From Gammaproteobacteria bacterium (lineage in GTDB: Bacteria; Pseudomonadota; Gammaproteobacteria; Steroidobacterales; Steroidobacteraceae): 13,853 nucleotides of DNA. Of the stretch, positions 7,010 to 13,853 are shown piece by piece. How positions within the stretch are numbered: the stretch's first letter is position 1; the number at the start of each line of letters is the position of its first letter. The notes under the pieces were generated by a model. It was not told the DNA's origin, ran no database searches, and saw nothing but the letters and a program-made list of their open reading frames with translations. Made by a program: the position numbers and the translations under genes. Where the stretch lies: assembly GCA_028293725.1 (NCBI GenBank), contig JAQGOE010000315.1:1-13853 (forward strand), written 5' to 3'.

Positions 7010-7025
7010 GGAGCCTCGAGGCTCC
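7010..7025 (-). repeat. perfect 16-bp palindrome (RNA hairpin) between tolB and pal
   Basis: GGAGCCTCGAGGCTCC begins on the last base of the tolB stop codon when read on the operon strand. In RNA it can form a 6-bp GC-rich stem with a UCGA loop. No U-run follows, so it is not an intrinsic terminator. A role in message processing, stability or uneven expression of pal is possible but unproven. Confidence 0.6.
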
Positions 7026-8353
7026 TATTGAACAAACGGCCCCCAGGCGGGCTCGCGCACCTCACCCTGCTCTGCCTTGAGGCGCAAGCCGGTGAGGCCG
7101 TCCACAGATACTGTGGCGAGGGCGCCTCGGCTGCCCTCGCGCTCCGCGTACATGAGCGTCGCCCCGTTGGGAGCAAAGCTCGGCGACTCGTCAAGATGGC
7201 CTCGCGAAAGGACGCGAACGGTACCGCTCGAGAGGTCTTGCACTGCGATCCGGTAGTTACCGTTGTCGAGCGTCACCATGGCGAGCTGCGACCCATCGGC
7301 CGACACCCGCGGCCGCGCATTGTAGTTACCACCGAAGGTGATCCGCTTCGGCTTATCACCGGGGTTCACACCTATACGGTAGATCTGCGGGCCGCCCGCG
7401 CGGTCCGACGTGAAATAAAGAGAGTGGCCATCCGGCGTCCAGGCCGGCTCTGTGTCGATCGCAGGATCGTCCGTGATGCGAGACAGGTTCTGTGTCCCGA
7501 GATCGAGCACGTAAATGTCGGGGTTGCCGTTACTGCCGCCCAAGGTGAGCGCCAGCTTCTTCCCGTCGGGCGACCAGGCAGGGGCTCCATTGACACCTGC
7601 CCGCGCCGAAACCTGGCGGCGCTCTCCCGTGCGGACGAGCTGCACATACACGGCGGAGCGCTTGCTCTCAAAGGACACATACGAGAGCCACTGACCATCC
7701 GGCGACCACGATGGCGACATCAAAGGGAAGCGCGACTGCAGGATGAGCCGCTGATTTTCCCCGTCGGCATCGGCGACGATGAGTTGGTAATTCTGCGCGG
7801 GTGGTTGCCCATCGACTGCGATATAGGCGATGCGCGTGGCGAACGCGCCGCGAATCCCGAGGACTTTCTCGTAAACGACGTCGCTAACCCGGTGCGCGGC
7901 GTTACGCAATGCGCTTGGCACACCTACGAAACGCTGCGTCACGACACGCTGACCCGTCAGCGAGTTGACCAGATCGAAATCCACAGCGACCTGCCCGGCG
8001 TCGATGGAGGTGACGCGGCCGACCACCACGTAATCGGCACCGGCATTCTTCCATTCTGCGGACACCACATCGTCAGCCCGCGTCGGGGTCGACGTCGGGA
8101 GACGTGGGCCGGACAAGGCACGAAAGCGCCCGCTGCCTGCCAGATCGTGTTGAATGACCCCCGCGACATCCAGCCCTCCGTCGACCGGAACCGCGCGCGC
8201 GAACGGCACGATGGCGATCGGCACAGGGTCGGATACGCCGTTGGTGATCTCGATCTTGAGTTGCGCGTGAGCGGGCAACACGGCGGCGCTCGCCACCACG
8301 GCGGCGACCAGGAGGCCCTTGAGGGCACGCAAGACTGTCATCGTCACTCTCAT
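7025..8353 (-). CDS. tolB: Tol-Pal system protein TolB
   Basis: TolB is the periplasmic beta-propeller that binds Pal and receives the TolA C-terminus. From the ATG at 8353 it has 442 residues, near the usual 430. The signal peptide ends AVLPAHA-QL (cleavage after residue 30), followed by the N-terminal domain with VPIAIVPFA. At least five propeller blades then carry the WSPDG-type turn: PSWSPDGQWLSYVS, PAWSPDGKKLALTL, PAWTPDGHSLYFTSD, PRVSADGSQLAMV and PSFAPNGATLMYAE. An ATG at 8341 (MTVLRALKG) is an alternative start with a slightly better GAGAG upstream. A TTG at 8362 extends the frame but is unlikely. The start sits next to a 14-base tandem duplication. Confidence 0.96.
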   Translation of the reverse strand: MRVTMTVLRALKGLLVAAVVASAAVLPAHAQLKIEITNGVSDPVPIAIVPFARAVPVDGGLDVAGVIQHDLAGSGRFRALSGPRLPTSTPTRADDVVSAEWKNAGADYVVVGRVTSIDAGQVAVDFDLVNSLTGQRVVTQRFVGVPSALRNAAHRVSDVVYEKVLGIRGAFATRIAYIAVDGQPPAQNYQLIVADADGENQRLILQSRFPLMSPSWSPDGQWLSYVSFESKRSAVYVQLVRTGERRQVSARAGVNGAPAWSPDGKKLALTLGGSNGNPDIYVLDLGTQNLSRITDDPAIDTEPAWTPDGHSLYFTSDRAGGPQIYRIGVNPGDKPKRITFGGNYNARPRVSADGSQLAMVTLDNGNYRIAVQDLSSGTVRVLSRGHLDESPSFAPNGATLMYAEREGSRGALATVSVDGLTGLRLKAEQGEVREPAWGPFVQ

Positions 8354-8379
8354 ATCATGCAACTCATATCGTGCAACTC
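8352..8379 (-). repeat. 14-base tandem duplication at the tolA-tolB junction
   Basis: On the plus strand, ATATCATGCAACTC (8352-8365) is followed directly by ATATCGTGCAACTC (8366-8379), with one mismatch. Each copy supplies an ATG on the operon strand (8353 and 8367). The upstream ATG reads only five codons (MSCMI) and stops at a TGA overlapping the tolB ATG. Confidence 0.75.
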
Positions 8380-8393
8380 AAACACGGCGTTTA

Positions 8394-9347
8394 TTAATCG
8401 GGCCTGAACGTGATGACCAGACTCCGCTCGAACAACGTCGGATCCGGCGGCGGCGGCAGCGGGGAGGCCCGGTAAACCGCCGCTTCGATCGATTCGCGGA
8501 CCGCCTGATCACCATTACAGGTCCCGATGCGGACGTTCGTCACCTCACCTCCCGGTACCTGTGTCACATTCAACACGCATTCGATTCCCGGCCGGGCCGA
8601 GGCCGGCCGCAGCCACGCGCGCTGGATGCGGGCGGTGATCTGCGACTGCCAGCTCGCCAGGGCACCACTCGAGCTCGCCGCATCCCGCCGCAATTCCTGG
8701 TCCAGGCTGCGCCTCAGATCCGCTTCCCGGTCCGCCTTCGCCTGTTCTTCCACCTTCTGCTTCTCGTCCGCGAGGCGCTTCTCATCGGCGAGACGCTTTT
8801 CGTCCGCCTTCTTTTTGGCTTCCGCCGCCTTACGATCGGCTTCCGCCTTGTCCTGCGCTTTCTTCGCCTGCTCGTCCGCAAGGCGTTTCTCTTCCACGCG
8901 CTTGTCCTCGGCCGCCTTCTCTTCGGTCAGGGCAGCCTCCTGCTGCTTCTCCTGCTCCGCGCGCTTGCGGTCTTCTTCCTGCTGCTTTGCCTGAACCTGC
9001 CGCTCAGCTTGCTCTTTCTGCTCCTGCTCCCGCTTCGCCAGCTCTTCGGGCGTAGGCGGCGGCGGACCCTCCGGCTCTACCTGCGGCTGCGTGTCAGGCG
9101 GCGTCTCAGGTGGCGGCGCCGGTGCCGGTGGGGCCGGTTCCGGCTGCGGCGGCAGCTTACCGACACCAGGCACCGACTTCGCATCCACCACTGTGGCCTC
9201 GATCGCGAGCGTGGGCGCAGGCCGCTCACGCTTATACGTGTACCAGCTGTATCCGATCGCCGCAGCCAAGGCTCCATGCAGGAGCACGGATAATACAATC
9301 GACGCCCAGCGATCGCTCGCCCGCTCAGCGGGTCCGGACTGTGCCAT
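8394..9347 (-). CDS. tolA: TolA, envelope-spanning protein of the Tol-Pal system
   Basis: TolA is anchored in the inner membrane, driven by TolQ/TolR and reaches through the periplasm to TolB/Pal. The 317-residue protein has all three domains. A single membrane span lies at about 15-35 and carries the SxxxH motif (Ser20, His24) needed for coupling to TolQR. A Pro-rich segment (65-100) leads into a long charged helical domain (about 101-222), and the globular C-terminal domain (about 225-317) has a likely disulfide pair, Cys257 and Cys277. The helical domain contains a seven-residue tandem repeat, ADEKRL/ADEKRL, at 181-196. Its length is variable in the family and here is shorter than in E. 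coli (421 residues). The ATG shares one base with the tolR TGA, so translation is coupled. Confidence 0.95.
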   Translation of the reverse strand: MAQSGPAERASDRWASIVLSVLLHGALAAAIGYSWYTYKRERPAPTLAIEATVVDAKSVPGVGKLPPQPEPAPPAPAPPPETPPDTQPQVEPEGPPPPTPEELAKREQEQKEQAERQVQAKQQEEDRKRAEQEKQQEAALTEEKAAEDKRVEEKRLADEQAKKAQDKAEADRKAAEAKKKADEKRLADEKRLADEKQKVEEQAKADREADLRRSLDQELRRDAASSSGALASWQSQITARIQRAWLRPASARPGIECVLNVTQVPGGEVTNVRIGTCNGDQAVRESIEAAVYRASPLPPPPDPTLFERSLVITFRPD

Positions 9348-9799
9348 CAGTTACCGCGATGCGGACGTTGCGGCAGTGGATCGGTCAGAAACCCGACCTT
9401 TTTCGCGCCGGCCTTCTGCAGGATCACCATCGCCCGCACGACCTCACCGTAAGGCACTGCGTTGTCCGCCTTCACCAGGACCGGCAAGTCGGGATTACCG
9501 TGCAACTCGTGCGCGGTGCGGTCGCCAACCACGTCCGGATCGAGCGGCTCCCGCGGATCGCCGCCCTTGTTCAGATACAACCGACCCTCCTTATCGACCG
9601 ACAACACGATCGGAATGGCGTCTTTGAGCATTTTCGGGTCCAGGGGTTCCGCCCCCGCTTTAGGCAGGTCCACCTTGATCCCCTGCGTCAGCAGCGGCGC
9701 CGTGATCATGAAAATGATCAACAGCACGAGCATGACGTCGATGTAGGGTACGACGTTGATCTCGCCCATCAGACGCCGGCCCTTGTTGACACTCGCCAT
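9347..9799 (-). CDS. tolR: TolR, ExbD-type proton-channel subunit
   Basis: TolR works with TolQ as the proton-driven motor that energises TolA. The 150-residue protein has a short cytoplasmic N-terminus and one membrane span (about 16-38), GEINVVPYIDVMLVLLIIFM, with the essential proton-carrying Asp at 21. A periplasmic domain follows that ends PVLVKADNAVPYGEVVRAMV, as in other ExbD/TolR proteins. Length is normal. A strong ribosome site, AGGAGG at 9805-9810, overlaps the tolQ stop and lies 5 bases before the ATG. Its TGA overlaps the tolA start. Confidence 0.96.
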   Translation of the reverse strand: MASVNKGRRLMGEINVVPYIDVMLVLLIIFMITAPLLTQGIKVDLPKAGAEPLDPKMLKDAIPIVLSVDKEGRLYLNKGGDPREPLDPDVVGDRTAHELHGNPDLPVLVKADNAVPYGEVVRAMVILQKAGAKKVGFLTDPLPQRPHRGN

Positions 9800-9808
9800 G
9801 GCCCCCTC

Positions 9809-10522
9809 CTAACTCTGGCTGCCTGCGGAAACCACGCCGCCGTGACCGGCGCCGCGGGCGGCATGCCGCTGCAGGATGCTGGAAAACTCCTCGGTGAAAG
9901 CGTCGAAACGGATCTCCAGGCGCGCCACCTGGTCGGCGAACCGGTTGTAAGCGATGACCGCCGGGATCGCCGCGAACAGACCGAACGCGGTGGTGATGAG
10001 CGCCTCCGAGATGCCGGGAGCCACCATGGCGAGCGTCGCCTGTTGCACATTCCCGAGGGAATAGAACGCGCTCATGATGCCCCAGACGGTGCCGAACAAT
10101 CCGACGTAGGGGCTGGTGGAGCCGACGGTCGCGAGCGTCGCCAAACTCTGCTCGAGTCGGTCGATCTCCTTCAATTGCCCGACGCGCATGGCCCGGCGCG
10201 CGCCTTCCAACATCTGGTCGGCCGAGGCGCCGGCCTGTTGGCGCAGCCGCGCGAACTCGCGGAAGCCGAACTCGAAGATGTTCGCCATCCCGGTCGAGCC
10301 GCCGCGCGATTCAATCGCCCGGTAGAGCTGCGCCAGGTCGCCACCCGACCAGAACTGGTTTTCGAACTGGTCGGCTTCGCGGCGCGAGCGTCCGATCATG
10401 AAGCGCTTGCGGAAGATAATCATCCATGAGTAGAGCGATGCCAGCATCAGCAGCGCGATAACGATCTGCACAGGCACACTCGCCTGCACGACCAGATTGA
10501 TGACCGAAAGCTGTTCACCCAT
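9809..10522 (-). CDS. tolQ: TolQ, MotA/ExbB-type proton-channel subunit
   Basis: TolQ is the polytopic inner-membrane subunit of the Tol motor; five copies surround the TolR spans. The 237-residue protein shows three membrane segments: about 17-37, 128-152 (GSTSPYVGLFGTVWGIMSAF) and 165-195 (ISEALITTAFGLFAAIPAVI). Thr145 and Thr178 fall at the same positions as the pore threonines of E. coli TolQ. The large cytoplasmic loop between spans 1 and 2 is typical. The ATG directly abuts the ybgC TGA, and GGAG 9 bases upstream lies inside ybgC. Confidence 0.97.
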   Translation of the reverse strand: MGEQLSVINLVVQASVPVQIVIALLMLASLYSWMIIFRKRFMIGRSRREADQFENQFWSGGDLAQLYRAIESRGGSTGMANIFEFGFREFARLRQQAGASADQMLEGARRAMRVGQLKEIDRLEQSLATLATVGSTSPYVGLFGTVWGIMSAFYSLGNVQQATLAMVAPGISEALITTAFGLFAAIPAVIAYNRFADQVARLEIRFDAFTEEFSSILQRHAARGAGHGGVVSAGSQS

Positions 10523-10936
10523 TCAAGATCGCTCCAGCGGCAACGCGTCAGTGAGAAAATCAGGCAATCTCTTCGGTCGCAGCGTCCGTGCGTCCACGCA
10601 TACGACCCGGACTTCCGCCTCGACCAGCAGATCGCCCTCAGGCGCGCGGTGGATACGCTGTAGGAACCGCATCGCCGTCGCGCGCTCACCGCGCGGCTCG
10701 CATGTGATCGTCAACTCGTCATCCAACCGTGCGGGGCGACGATACTCCACCGACAGTCCCGTCACGGCGAACAGGATTCCCGGCGTCTGCACGAGTTCCT
10801 GCTGCGAGTAACCCAGGGACCGCAGCCACTCCGTCCGCGCGCGCTCCAGGAACCGCAAGTAGTTCGCATAGTAAACGATGCCGCCGCCGTCCGTGTCTTC
10901 CCAGTAGACGCGGGCGGCCCAGGAAAACACACTCAC
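10523..10936 (-). CDS. ybgC: acyl-CoA thioesterase YbgC (hot-dog fold, Tol-Pal associated)
   Basis: YbgC is a cytoplasmic hot-dog-fold acyl-CoA thioesterase usually encoded at the head of tol-pal operons; its link to envelope function is not settled. The 137-residue protein has the family signature at 11-36, [20 protein letters not shown], with Asp16 the likely catalytic residue. The common VYH(A/S) histidine is replaced by Tyr (VYYANY), a variant also seen in other 4HBT proteins. The start is a GTG whose last two bases lie in the ruvB TGA (4-base overlap 10933-10936), with GAGG 7 bases upstream. The stop abuts the tolQ ATG. Confidence 0.93.
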   Translation of the reverse strand: MSVFSWAARVYWEDTDGGGIVYYANYLRFLERARTEWLRSLGYSQQELVQTPGILFAVTGLSVEYRRPARLDDELTITCEPRGERATAMRFLQRIHRAPEGDLLVEAEVRVVCVDARTLRPKRLPDFLTDALPLERS

Positions 10937-11973
10937 GACGGGTCCTCGAACAACTGCAGCGTGGTGGTTACGATTTCGGGGGCTTTCAAGCCGAAGTGAA
11001 GATAGGTCATACGCGTGACCATCCGGCCGCGCGCCGTGCGCACGAGAAACCCTTTCTGGATGAGAAACGGCTCTATGACATCCTCGAGTGTGCCGCGCTC
11101 TTCCCCTACCGCGGCGGCGATACTTTCGATCCCGACCGGTCCGCCGTCGAAGCGCTCGATAATGGCGAGGAGAAACTTCCGGTCGAGGGTATCGAAGCCC
11201 AGGGGATCGACTTCGAGCAGATCGAGCGCCGCATCCGCGACCCGCTCGTCGATCCGGCCGTCGGCTTTCACCTGGGCATAGTCTCGGACCCGACGCAGCA
11301 ACCGGTTGGTGATGCGGGGCGTGCCGCGCGAGCGTTGCGCTATCCGGCGTGTGCCTCCCGCGTCTATGGGCACATTCAGAATGTCGGCCGAGCGCTTCAC
11401 AATCAGCTCGAGATCGGGCACGTCATAGAATTCGAGCCGCTGCACGATGCCGAACCGGTCGCGCAGTGGCGAGGTTAGAAGTCCCGCCCGTGTGGTCGCC
11501 CCGACGAGTGTGAACGGCGGCAAATTGAGTTTGATGGAACGCGCCGCCGGCCCCTCGCCGATCATGATGTCGAGTTGATAATCCTCCATCGCGGGGTACA
11601 GCACTTCCTCCACCACCGGCGAAAGACGATGGATCTCGTCGATGAACAGCACGTCGCGCGGCTGCAGGTTGGTGAGGATGGCGGCCAGGTCGGCCGGCCG
11701 CTCCAGCACCGGGCCGGAGGTCTGCCGCAGGCTGACGCCCAACTCGACGGCCAGAATGTTGGCCAGGGTGGTCTTGCCCAGTCCCGGCGGCCCGAAGATC
11801 AGCACGTGGTCGAGCGCCTCGCCCCGTTGGCGCGCCGCAGTCACGAAGATCTCGAGCTGCGCCTTTACGGCGGCCTGCCCGATGTATTCATTGAGGCGGG
11901 CCGGCCGGATGGCCCGCTCGACCGCCTCGTCTTCGCTGCCTGCCGCGCCGCTGATGATTCGTTCGGGTTCCAA
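10933..11973 (-). CDS. ruvB: Holliday junction branch-migration ATPase RuvB
   Basis: RuvB forms hexameric AAA+ rings that pump DNA through a RuvA-bound Holliday junction. The 346-residue protein has [11 protein letters not shown] at 23-33, Walker [10 protein letters not shown] at 61-69 (Lys67), Walker B VLFIDEIH at 108-115 (Asp112, Glu113), the sensor/arginine-finger region [18 protein letters not shown] at about 158-175 and the C-terminal winged helix ([18 protein letters not shown]). The start is a TTG (11971-11973), supported by AAGGA at 11980-11984 with 6 bases of spacing; the sequence begins MEPERI as expected. It follows ruvA after 41 bases and overlaps ybgC by 4. Confidence 0.97.
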   Translation of the reverse strand: MEPERIISGAAGSEDEAVERAIRPARLNEYIGQAAVKAQLEIFVTAARQRGEALDHVLIFGPPGLGKTTLANILAVELGVSLRQTSGPVLERPADLAAILTNLQPRDVLFIDEIHRLSPVVEEVLYPAMEDYQLDIMIGEGPAARSIKLNLPPFTLVGATTRAGLLTSPLRDRFGIVQRLEFYDVPDLELIVKRSADILNVPIDAGGTRRIAQRSRGTPRITNRLLRRVRDYAQVKADGRIDERVADAALDLLEVDPLGFDTLDRKFLLAIIERFDGGPVGIESIAAAVGEERGTLEDVIEPFLIQKGFLVRTARGRMVTRMTYLHFGLKAPEIVTTTLQLFEDPS

Positions 11974-11998
11974 TAGGGGTCCTTGCTGCGATTGCCTA

Positions 11999-12024
11999 AT
12001 GCTATGGCCTGATGTTATGGCCGG
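11999..12024 (-). repeat. 13-base tandem duplication at the end of ruvA
   Basis: Plus-strand ATGCTATGGCCTG (11999-12011) and ATGTTATGGCCGG (12012-12024) are adjacent copies with two mismatches. The right-hand copy contains the ruvA TAA stop (12015-12017). The duplication lengthens the spacer before ruvB. Confidence 0.6.
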
Positions 12025-12620
12025 CTGGTGCCCTGCAGGGCGCGCCGGATCAATTCTTCGGTCGAGTGTGTACCGGGACCGATCGCCTTGAGCAAGCGAG
12101 TGGCCTCGGCCGGACGGTAACCCAGGGAGACGAGCGCGGCATACGCTTCCGACTCGGGATTCGCGCTTACGGGGACCGCTACGCCGCCGACGCCGACACC
12201 ATCGGCGGACGCCGCCGGATCTCCGAGGCGGTCACGCATCTCAACCACGAGGCGCTCCGCTGTCTTACGCCCGATGCCGGGGACTTTCGTGAGGGCCGTG
12301 ATGTCTTCGTTCACCACGCAGCGCGAGAAGGCCTCGACACTGATGCCGGACAACAGGGCAAGCGCGATCTTCGGTCCCACCCCGGAGACTTTGATCAAAC
12401 TCCGAAACAATCGCCGCTCGCCCTCGGTGGCAAAGGCGTACAGCACGTGGGCGTCCTCGCGGACGACGAGGTGCGTGAGCAGACTGACTTCCTGCCCGAC
12501 TGCCGGGAGATGGAAGAACGTCGACATCGGGGCCTCGAGCTCATAGCCCAGTCCGCCCACGTCGACCATGAGCTGCGGCGGAGTTTTCGAGGCGATGCGA
12601 CCACGGACCGATCCAATCAT
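12015..12620 (-). CDS. ruvA: Holliday junction-binding protein RuvA
   Basis: RuvA tetramers clamp the four-way junction and load RuvB rings on opposite arms. From the ATG at 12620 the protein has 201 residues, against 203 in E. coli. It shows the N-terminal OB-fold start MIGSVRGRI, the acidic pin in [10 protein letters not shown] (Glu55, Asp56), and two helix-hairpin-helix motifs, [16 protein letters not shown] (77-92) and [14 protein letters not shown] (112-125). The C-terminal RuvB-binding domain (from about 155) follows a flexible Ala/Gly/Val linker. The open frame continues upstream, but this ATG matches the family start and overlaps the ruvC TGA by 4 bases (ATGA). Confidence 0.97.
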   Translation of the reverse strand: MIGSVRGRIASKTPPQLMVDVGGLGYELEAPMSTFFHLPAVGQEVSLLTHLVVREDAHVLYAFATEGERRLFRSLIKVSGVGPKIALALLSGISVEAFSRCVVNEDITALTKVPGIGRKTAERLVVEMRDRLGDPAASADGVGVGGVAVPVSANPESEAYAALVSLGYRPAEATRLLKAIGPGTHSTEELIRRALQGTSRP

Positions 12621-13111
12621 TCTTGCGCCTGCGTAAACGCGTGCAGCCGACGCGAATGAGCGTGACACACGGCAACCGCCAATGCGTCCGATGCATCGGG
12701 ACCAATGCGCTCCTTGAGCCGGAGCAAGGTCGTAATCATGTGAGCCACCTGAGACTTCTCCGCCGCGCCCGAGCCCACCAGCGCCATTTTGATCGCGCGC
12801 GGTGCATATTCAAACACGGGCAGCCCTTTGGGCACTGCACACAGCGCCGCCCCGCGGGCCTGCCCGAGCTTCAGCGCGCTTTGCACGTTCCGGTTGACGA
12901 AAACGCGCTCGACAGCGACTTCGGCGGGCTGATGCTCGCCGATGAGCGCCTGCAGCCCATCGAAAATCAGCCGCAGCCGTTCCGCCATCAACGCGCCACC
13001 GACATTCAGACATCCGTGGGCGATATGCACGTAATCAGAGCCGCGACATTCGATAACACCGAACCCGGTACGGCGCGAACCCGGGTCGACACCCAGGATG
13101 CGCGTAATCAC
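12617..13111 (-). CDS. ruvC: Holliday junction resolvase RuvC
   Basis: RuvC is the RNase H-fold endonuclease that cuts Holliday junctions symmetrically together with RuvAB. From the GTG at 13111 it has 164 residues (E. coli 173), beginning with the family start MITRILGVDPGSRRTGFG. All four metal-binding acids are visible: Asp9, Glu69 (AVERVF), Asp139 and Asp142 (GPDASDALA). The GTG has no clear ribosome-binding sequence. The frame stays open another 75 codons to a GTG at 13336, with an ATG at 13258, so an N-terminal extension is possible. Usual family length favours the short form. It is the first gene of the leftward block. Confidence 0.93.
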   Translation of the reverse strand: MITRILGVDPGSRRTGFGVIECRGSDYVHIAHGCLNVGGALMAERLRLIFDGLQALIGEHQPAEVAVERVFVNRNVQSALKLGQARGAALCAVPKGLPVFEYAPRAIKMALVGSGAAEKSQVAHMITTLLRLKERIGPDASDALAVAVCHAHSRRLHAFTQAQE

Positions 13112-13433
13112 ATGAGGTTTGATGGTCAGCGCTGCACGGCCCCTTGCGGCCGCCGTCGACGCAACAGCGCGCGTCGCGACACTGACCGGTGCGGCGATGC
13201 CAGCGGCAAACGCCACAGGATCAAATGCGCGCCAGGACCTCGTCCGATATTTCGACATTCGAATAAACGTTTCGTGTAGGGCCAGATTGGGCGTGAGCGG
13301 GGACGAGCAAGGGTATACGAAAACAATGACTTGCACGCACTCCGTTCATGCTCGGTCACCCCGACGTATGGCGGGCCATTAGAGAAGGATTAGACAGCTT
13401 TCCGAGGCTTCGCGGTAGCCCGGATCGGGGGAC
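13112..13433 (-). other. leader region upstream of ruvC
   Basis: No separate gene is supported. On the minus strand the ruvC frame is open back to 13336 (possible extension), and TATACC at about 13313-13318 could be a -10 element, but no acceptable -35 lies 16-18 bases before it. There is no clear terminator after the regulator gene. GGTAGCCCGGATC at about 13414-13426 resembles half of a common REP-like element. In many gammaproteobacteria yebC lies just upstream of ruvC; it is not seen here. Confidence 0.5.
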
Positions 13434-13706
13434 TCAGCCTTCGGTGTTCCCCCGCCCCTTCCCTGCCCGCTCCCACGCCAGGAAACGCTCATAGAGGGTG
13501 AGCGGCTCACGCTTCAGTGCCCGCGCAATCGCAGTGAACTCCACCACGTCGAGCCGGCGCTCGCCGGTCTCGATCTTGCCGACCACCGAGGGCGGCAGTT
13601 TCAGCCGTTCCGCCAATTGCCGTTGCGTGAGCCCTGCTTCCCTTCTGGAAGCGACCAGAACGGCAAGCAATGCCTTGTGGCCACGCGAACGCAGTGTTTT
13701 CGGCAA
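13434..13706 (-). CDS. small XRE-family helix-turn-helix regulator
   Basis: This 90-residue protein is almost entirely a Cro/C1-type DNA-binding domain. The span from about 12 to 67 contains VASRREAGLTQRQLAERLKL, then PPSVVGKIETGERRLDVVEF and AIARALKREP. The helix-turn-helix is LTQRQLAERLKLPPSVVGKIE at about 26-46. Stand-alone proteins of this type are common in Proteobacteria, and most have no known target. The start is a TTG: AGGAG at 13714-13718 lies 7 bases ahead, and homologues begin MPKT-R. The frame is open to the window edge but the upstream part has no recognisable character. It lies in the same direction as ruvC, 322 bases ahead; whether it regulates that operon is unknown. Confidence 0.85.
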   Translation of the reverse strand: MPKTLRSRGHKALLAVLVASRREAGLTQRQLAERLKLPPSVVGKIETGERRLDVVEFTAIARALKREPLTLYERFLAWERAGKGRGNTEG

Positions 13707-13853
13707 CGAACGGCTCCTGTGACAGAGCCCGCAGTTTCCGGTGCCCGCACCACGCTCCCATGAGGGAGGCCACATCTCCGTAATCGAGCGCTTGTCTCTA
13801 TCATGGAAGCAAGTGCAGAATCCTCGAAGCGTTAGCAGTGCGCATTGATGCAA
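13707..13853. other. right edge, no gene recognised
   Basis: These 147 bases lie upstream of the XRE gene. A minus-strand frame is open through here, but its translation is rich in Cys, Arg and Ser without any recognisable motif and looks non-coding. No promoter is clear. Confidence 0.5.
13714..13718 (-). promoter_or_regulatory. ribosome-binding site that fixes the TTG start of the XRE gene
   Basis: AGGAG on the minus strand, 7 bases before the TTG at 13706. It is the main reason for choosing the 90-residue form over the longer open frame. Confidence 0.7.

Noticed and set aside
6656..8407. 583-codon plus-strand open frame
   Set aside because: It lies antisense to pal and tolB, whose domains and motifs are unmistakable. 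Its translation is Arg/His/Pro-rich with no family character, as expected from GC-rich antisense frames.
8760..8807. Repeats within tolA as a separate repeat element
   Set aside because: They encode the heptad-like ADEKRL units of the TolA helical domain, which vary in number in the family.
9110..10429. 439-codon plus-strand open frame
   Set aside because: It is antisense to tolA, tolR and tolQ and has no recognisable domain.
1..13853. CRISPR array, phage genes, rRNA or toxin-antitoxin pair
   Set aside because: No regularly spaced repeats, phage structural motifs or rRNA sequence were seen, and the XRE gene has no toxin-like partner next to it within the window.

Overview
The window reads as chromosomal DNA from a GC-rich gammaproteobacterium (G+C looks above 60% by eye). 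The right two thirds hold a leftward (minus-strand) block, ruvC-ruvA-ruvB-ybgC-tolQ-tolR-tolA-tolB-pal-cpoB-queE, in the order known from Pseudomonas and Xanthomonas relatives. The DUF222-type relic and the overall protein character suggest the Xanthomonadales/Nevskiales/Steroidobacterales area, but that placement is only inference.

Layout from left to right: an intact tRNA-Lys(UUU) on the plus strand (66-141); about 810 bases without an intact gene, holding a decayed DUF222/HNH-endonuclease fragment and two copies of a perfect palindrome; an ABC exporter half-transporter (plus); a convergent secreted amidohydrolase (minus) whose leader holds a scrap of an IS3-type orfA; a divergent YciI-family gene (plus); then queE and the long operon (minus) up to ruvC; finally a small XRE-type regulator (minus) and an unresolved right edge.

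The core operon makes three functional groups. RuvC, RuvA and RuvB process Holliday junctions. YbgC, TolQ, TolR, TolA, TolB, Pal and CpoB form the cell-envelope Tol-Pal machine, with its associated thioesterase and septal peptidoglycan regulator. QueE makes the 7-deazaguanine precursor of queuosine. Genes are tightly packed: several start and stop codons overlap or abut (ruvC/ruvA, ruvB/ybgC, ybgC/tolQ, tolR/tolA), which implies translational coupling. Starts at GTG (ruvC, ybgC, queE) and TTG (ruvB, xre) are common.

The interval between tRNA-Lys and queE is the variable part. In related genomes queC commonly follows queE, next to tRNA-Lys. Here queC is not in the window, and the space is filled by unrelated accessory genes and gene relics. 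I did not find a convincing undescribed defence or RNA system. The best second-look items are the accessory interval, the palindrome pair inside the DUF222 relic, the transposase scrap that provides the amidohydrolase leader, and two short tandem duplications at operon junctions.
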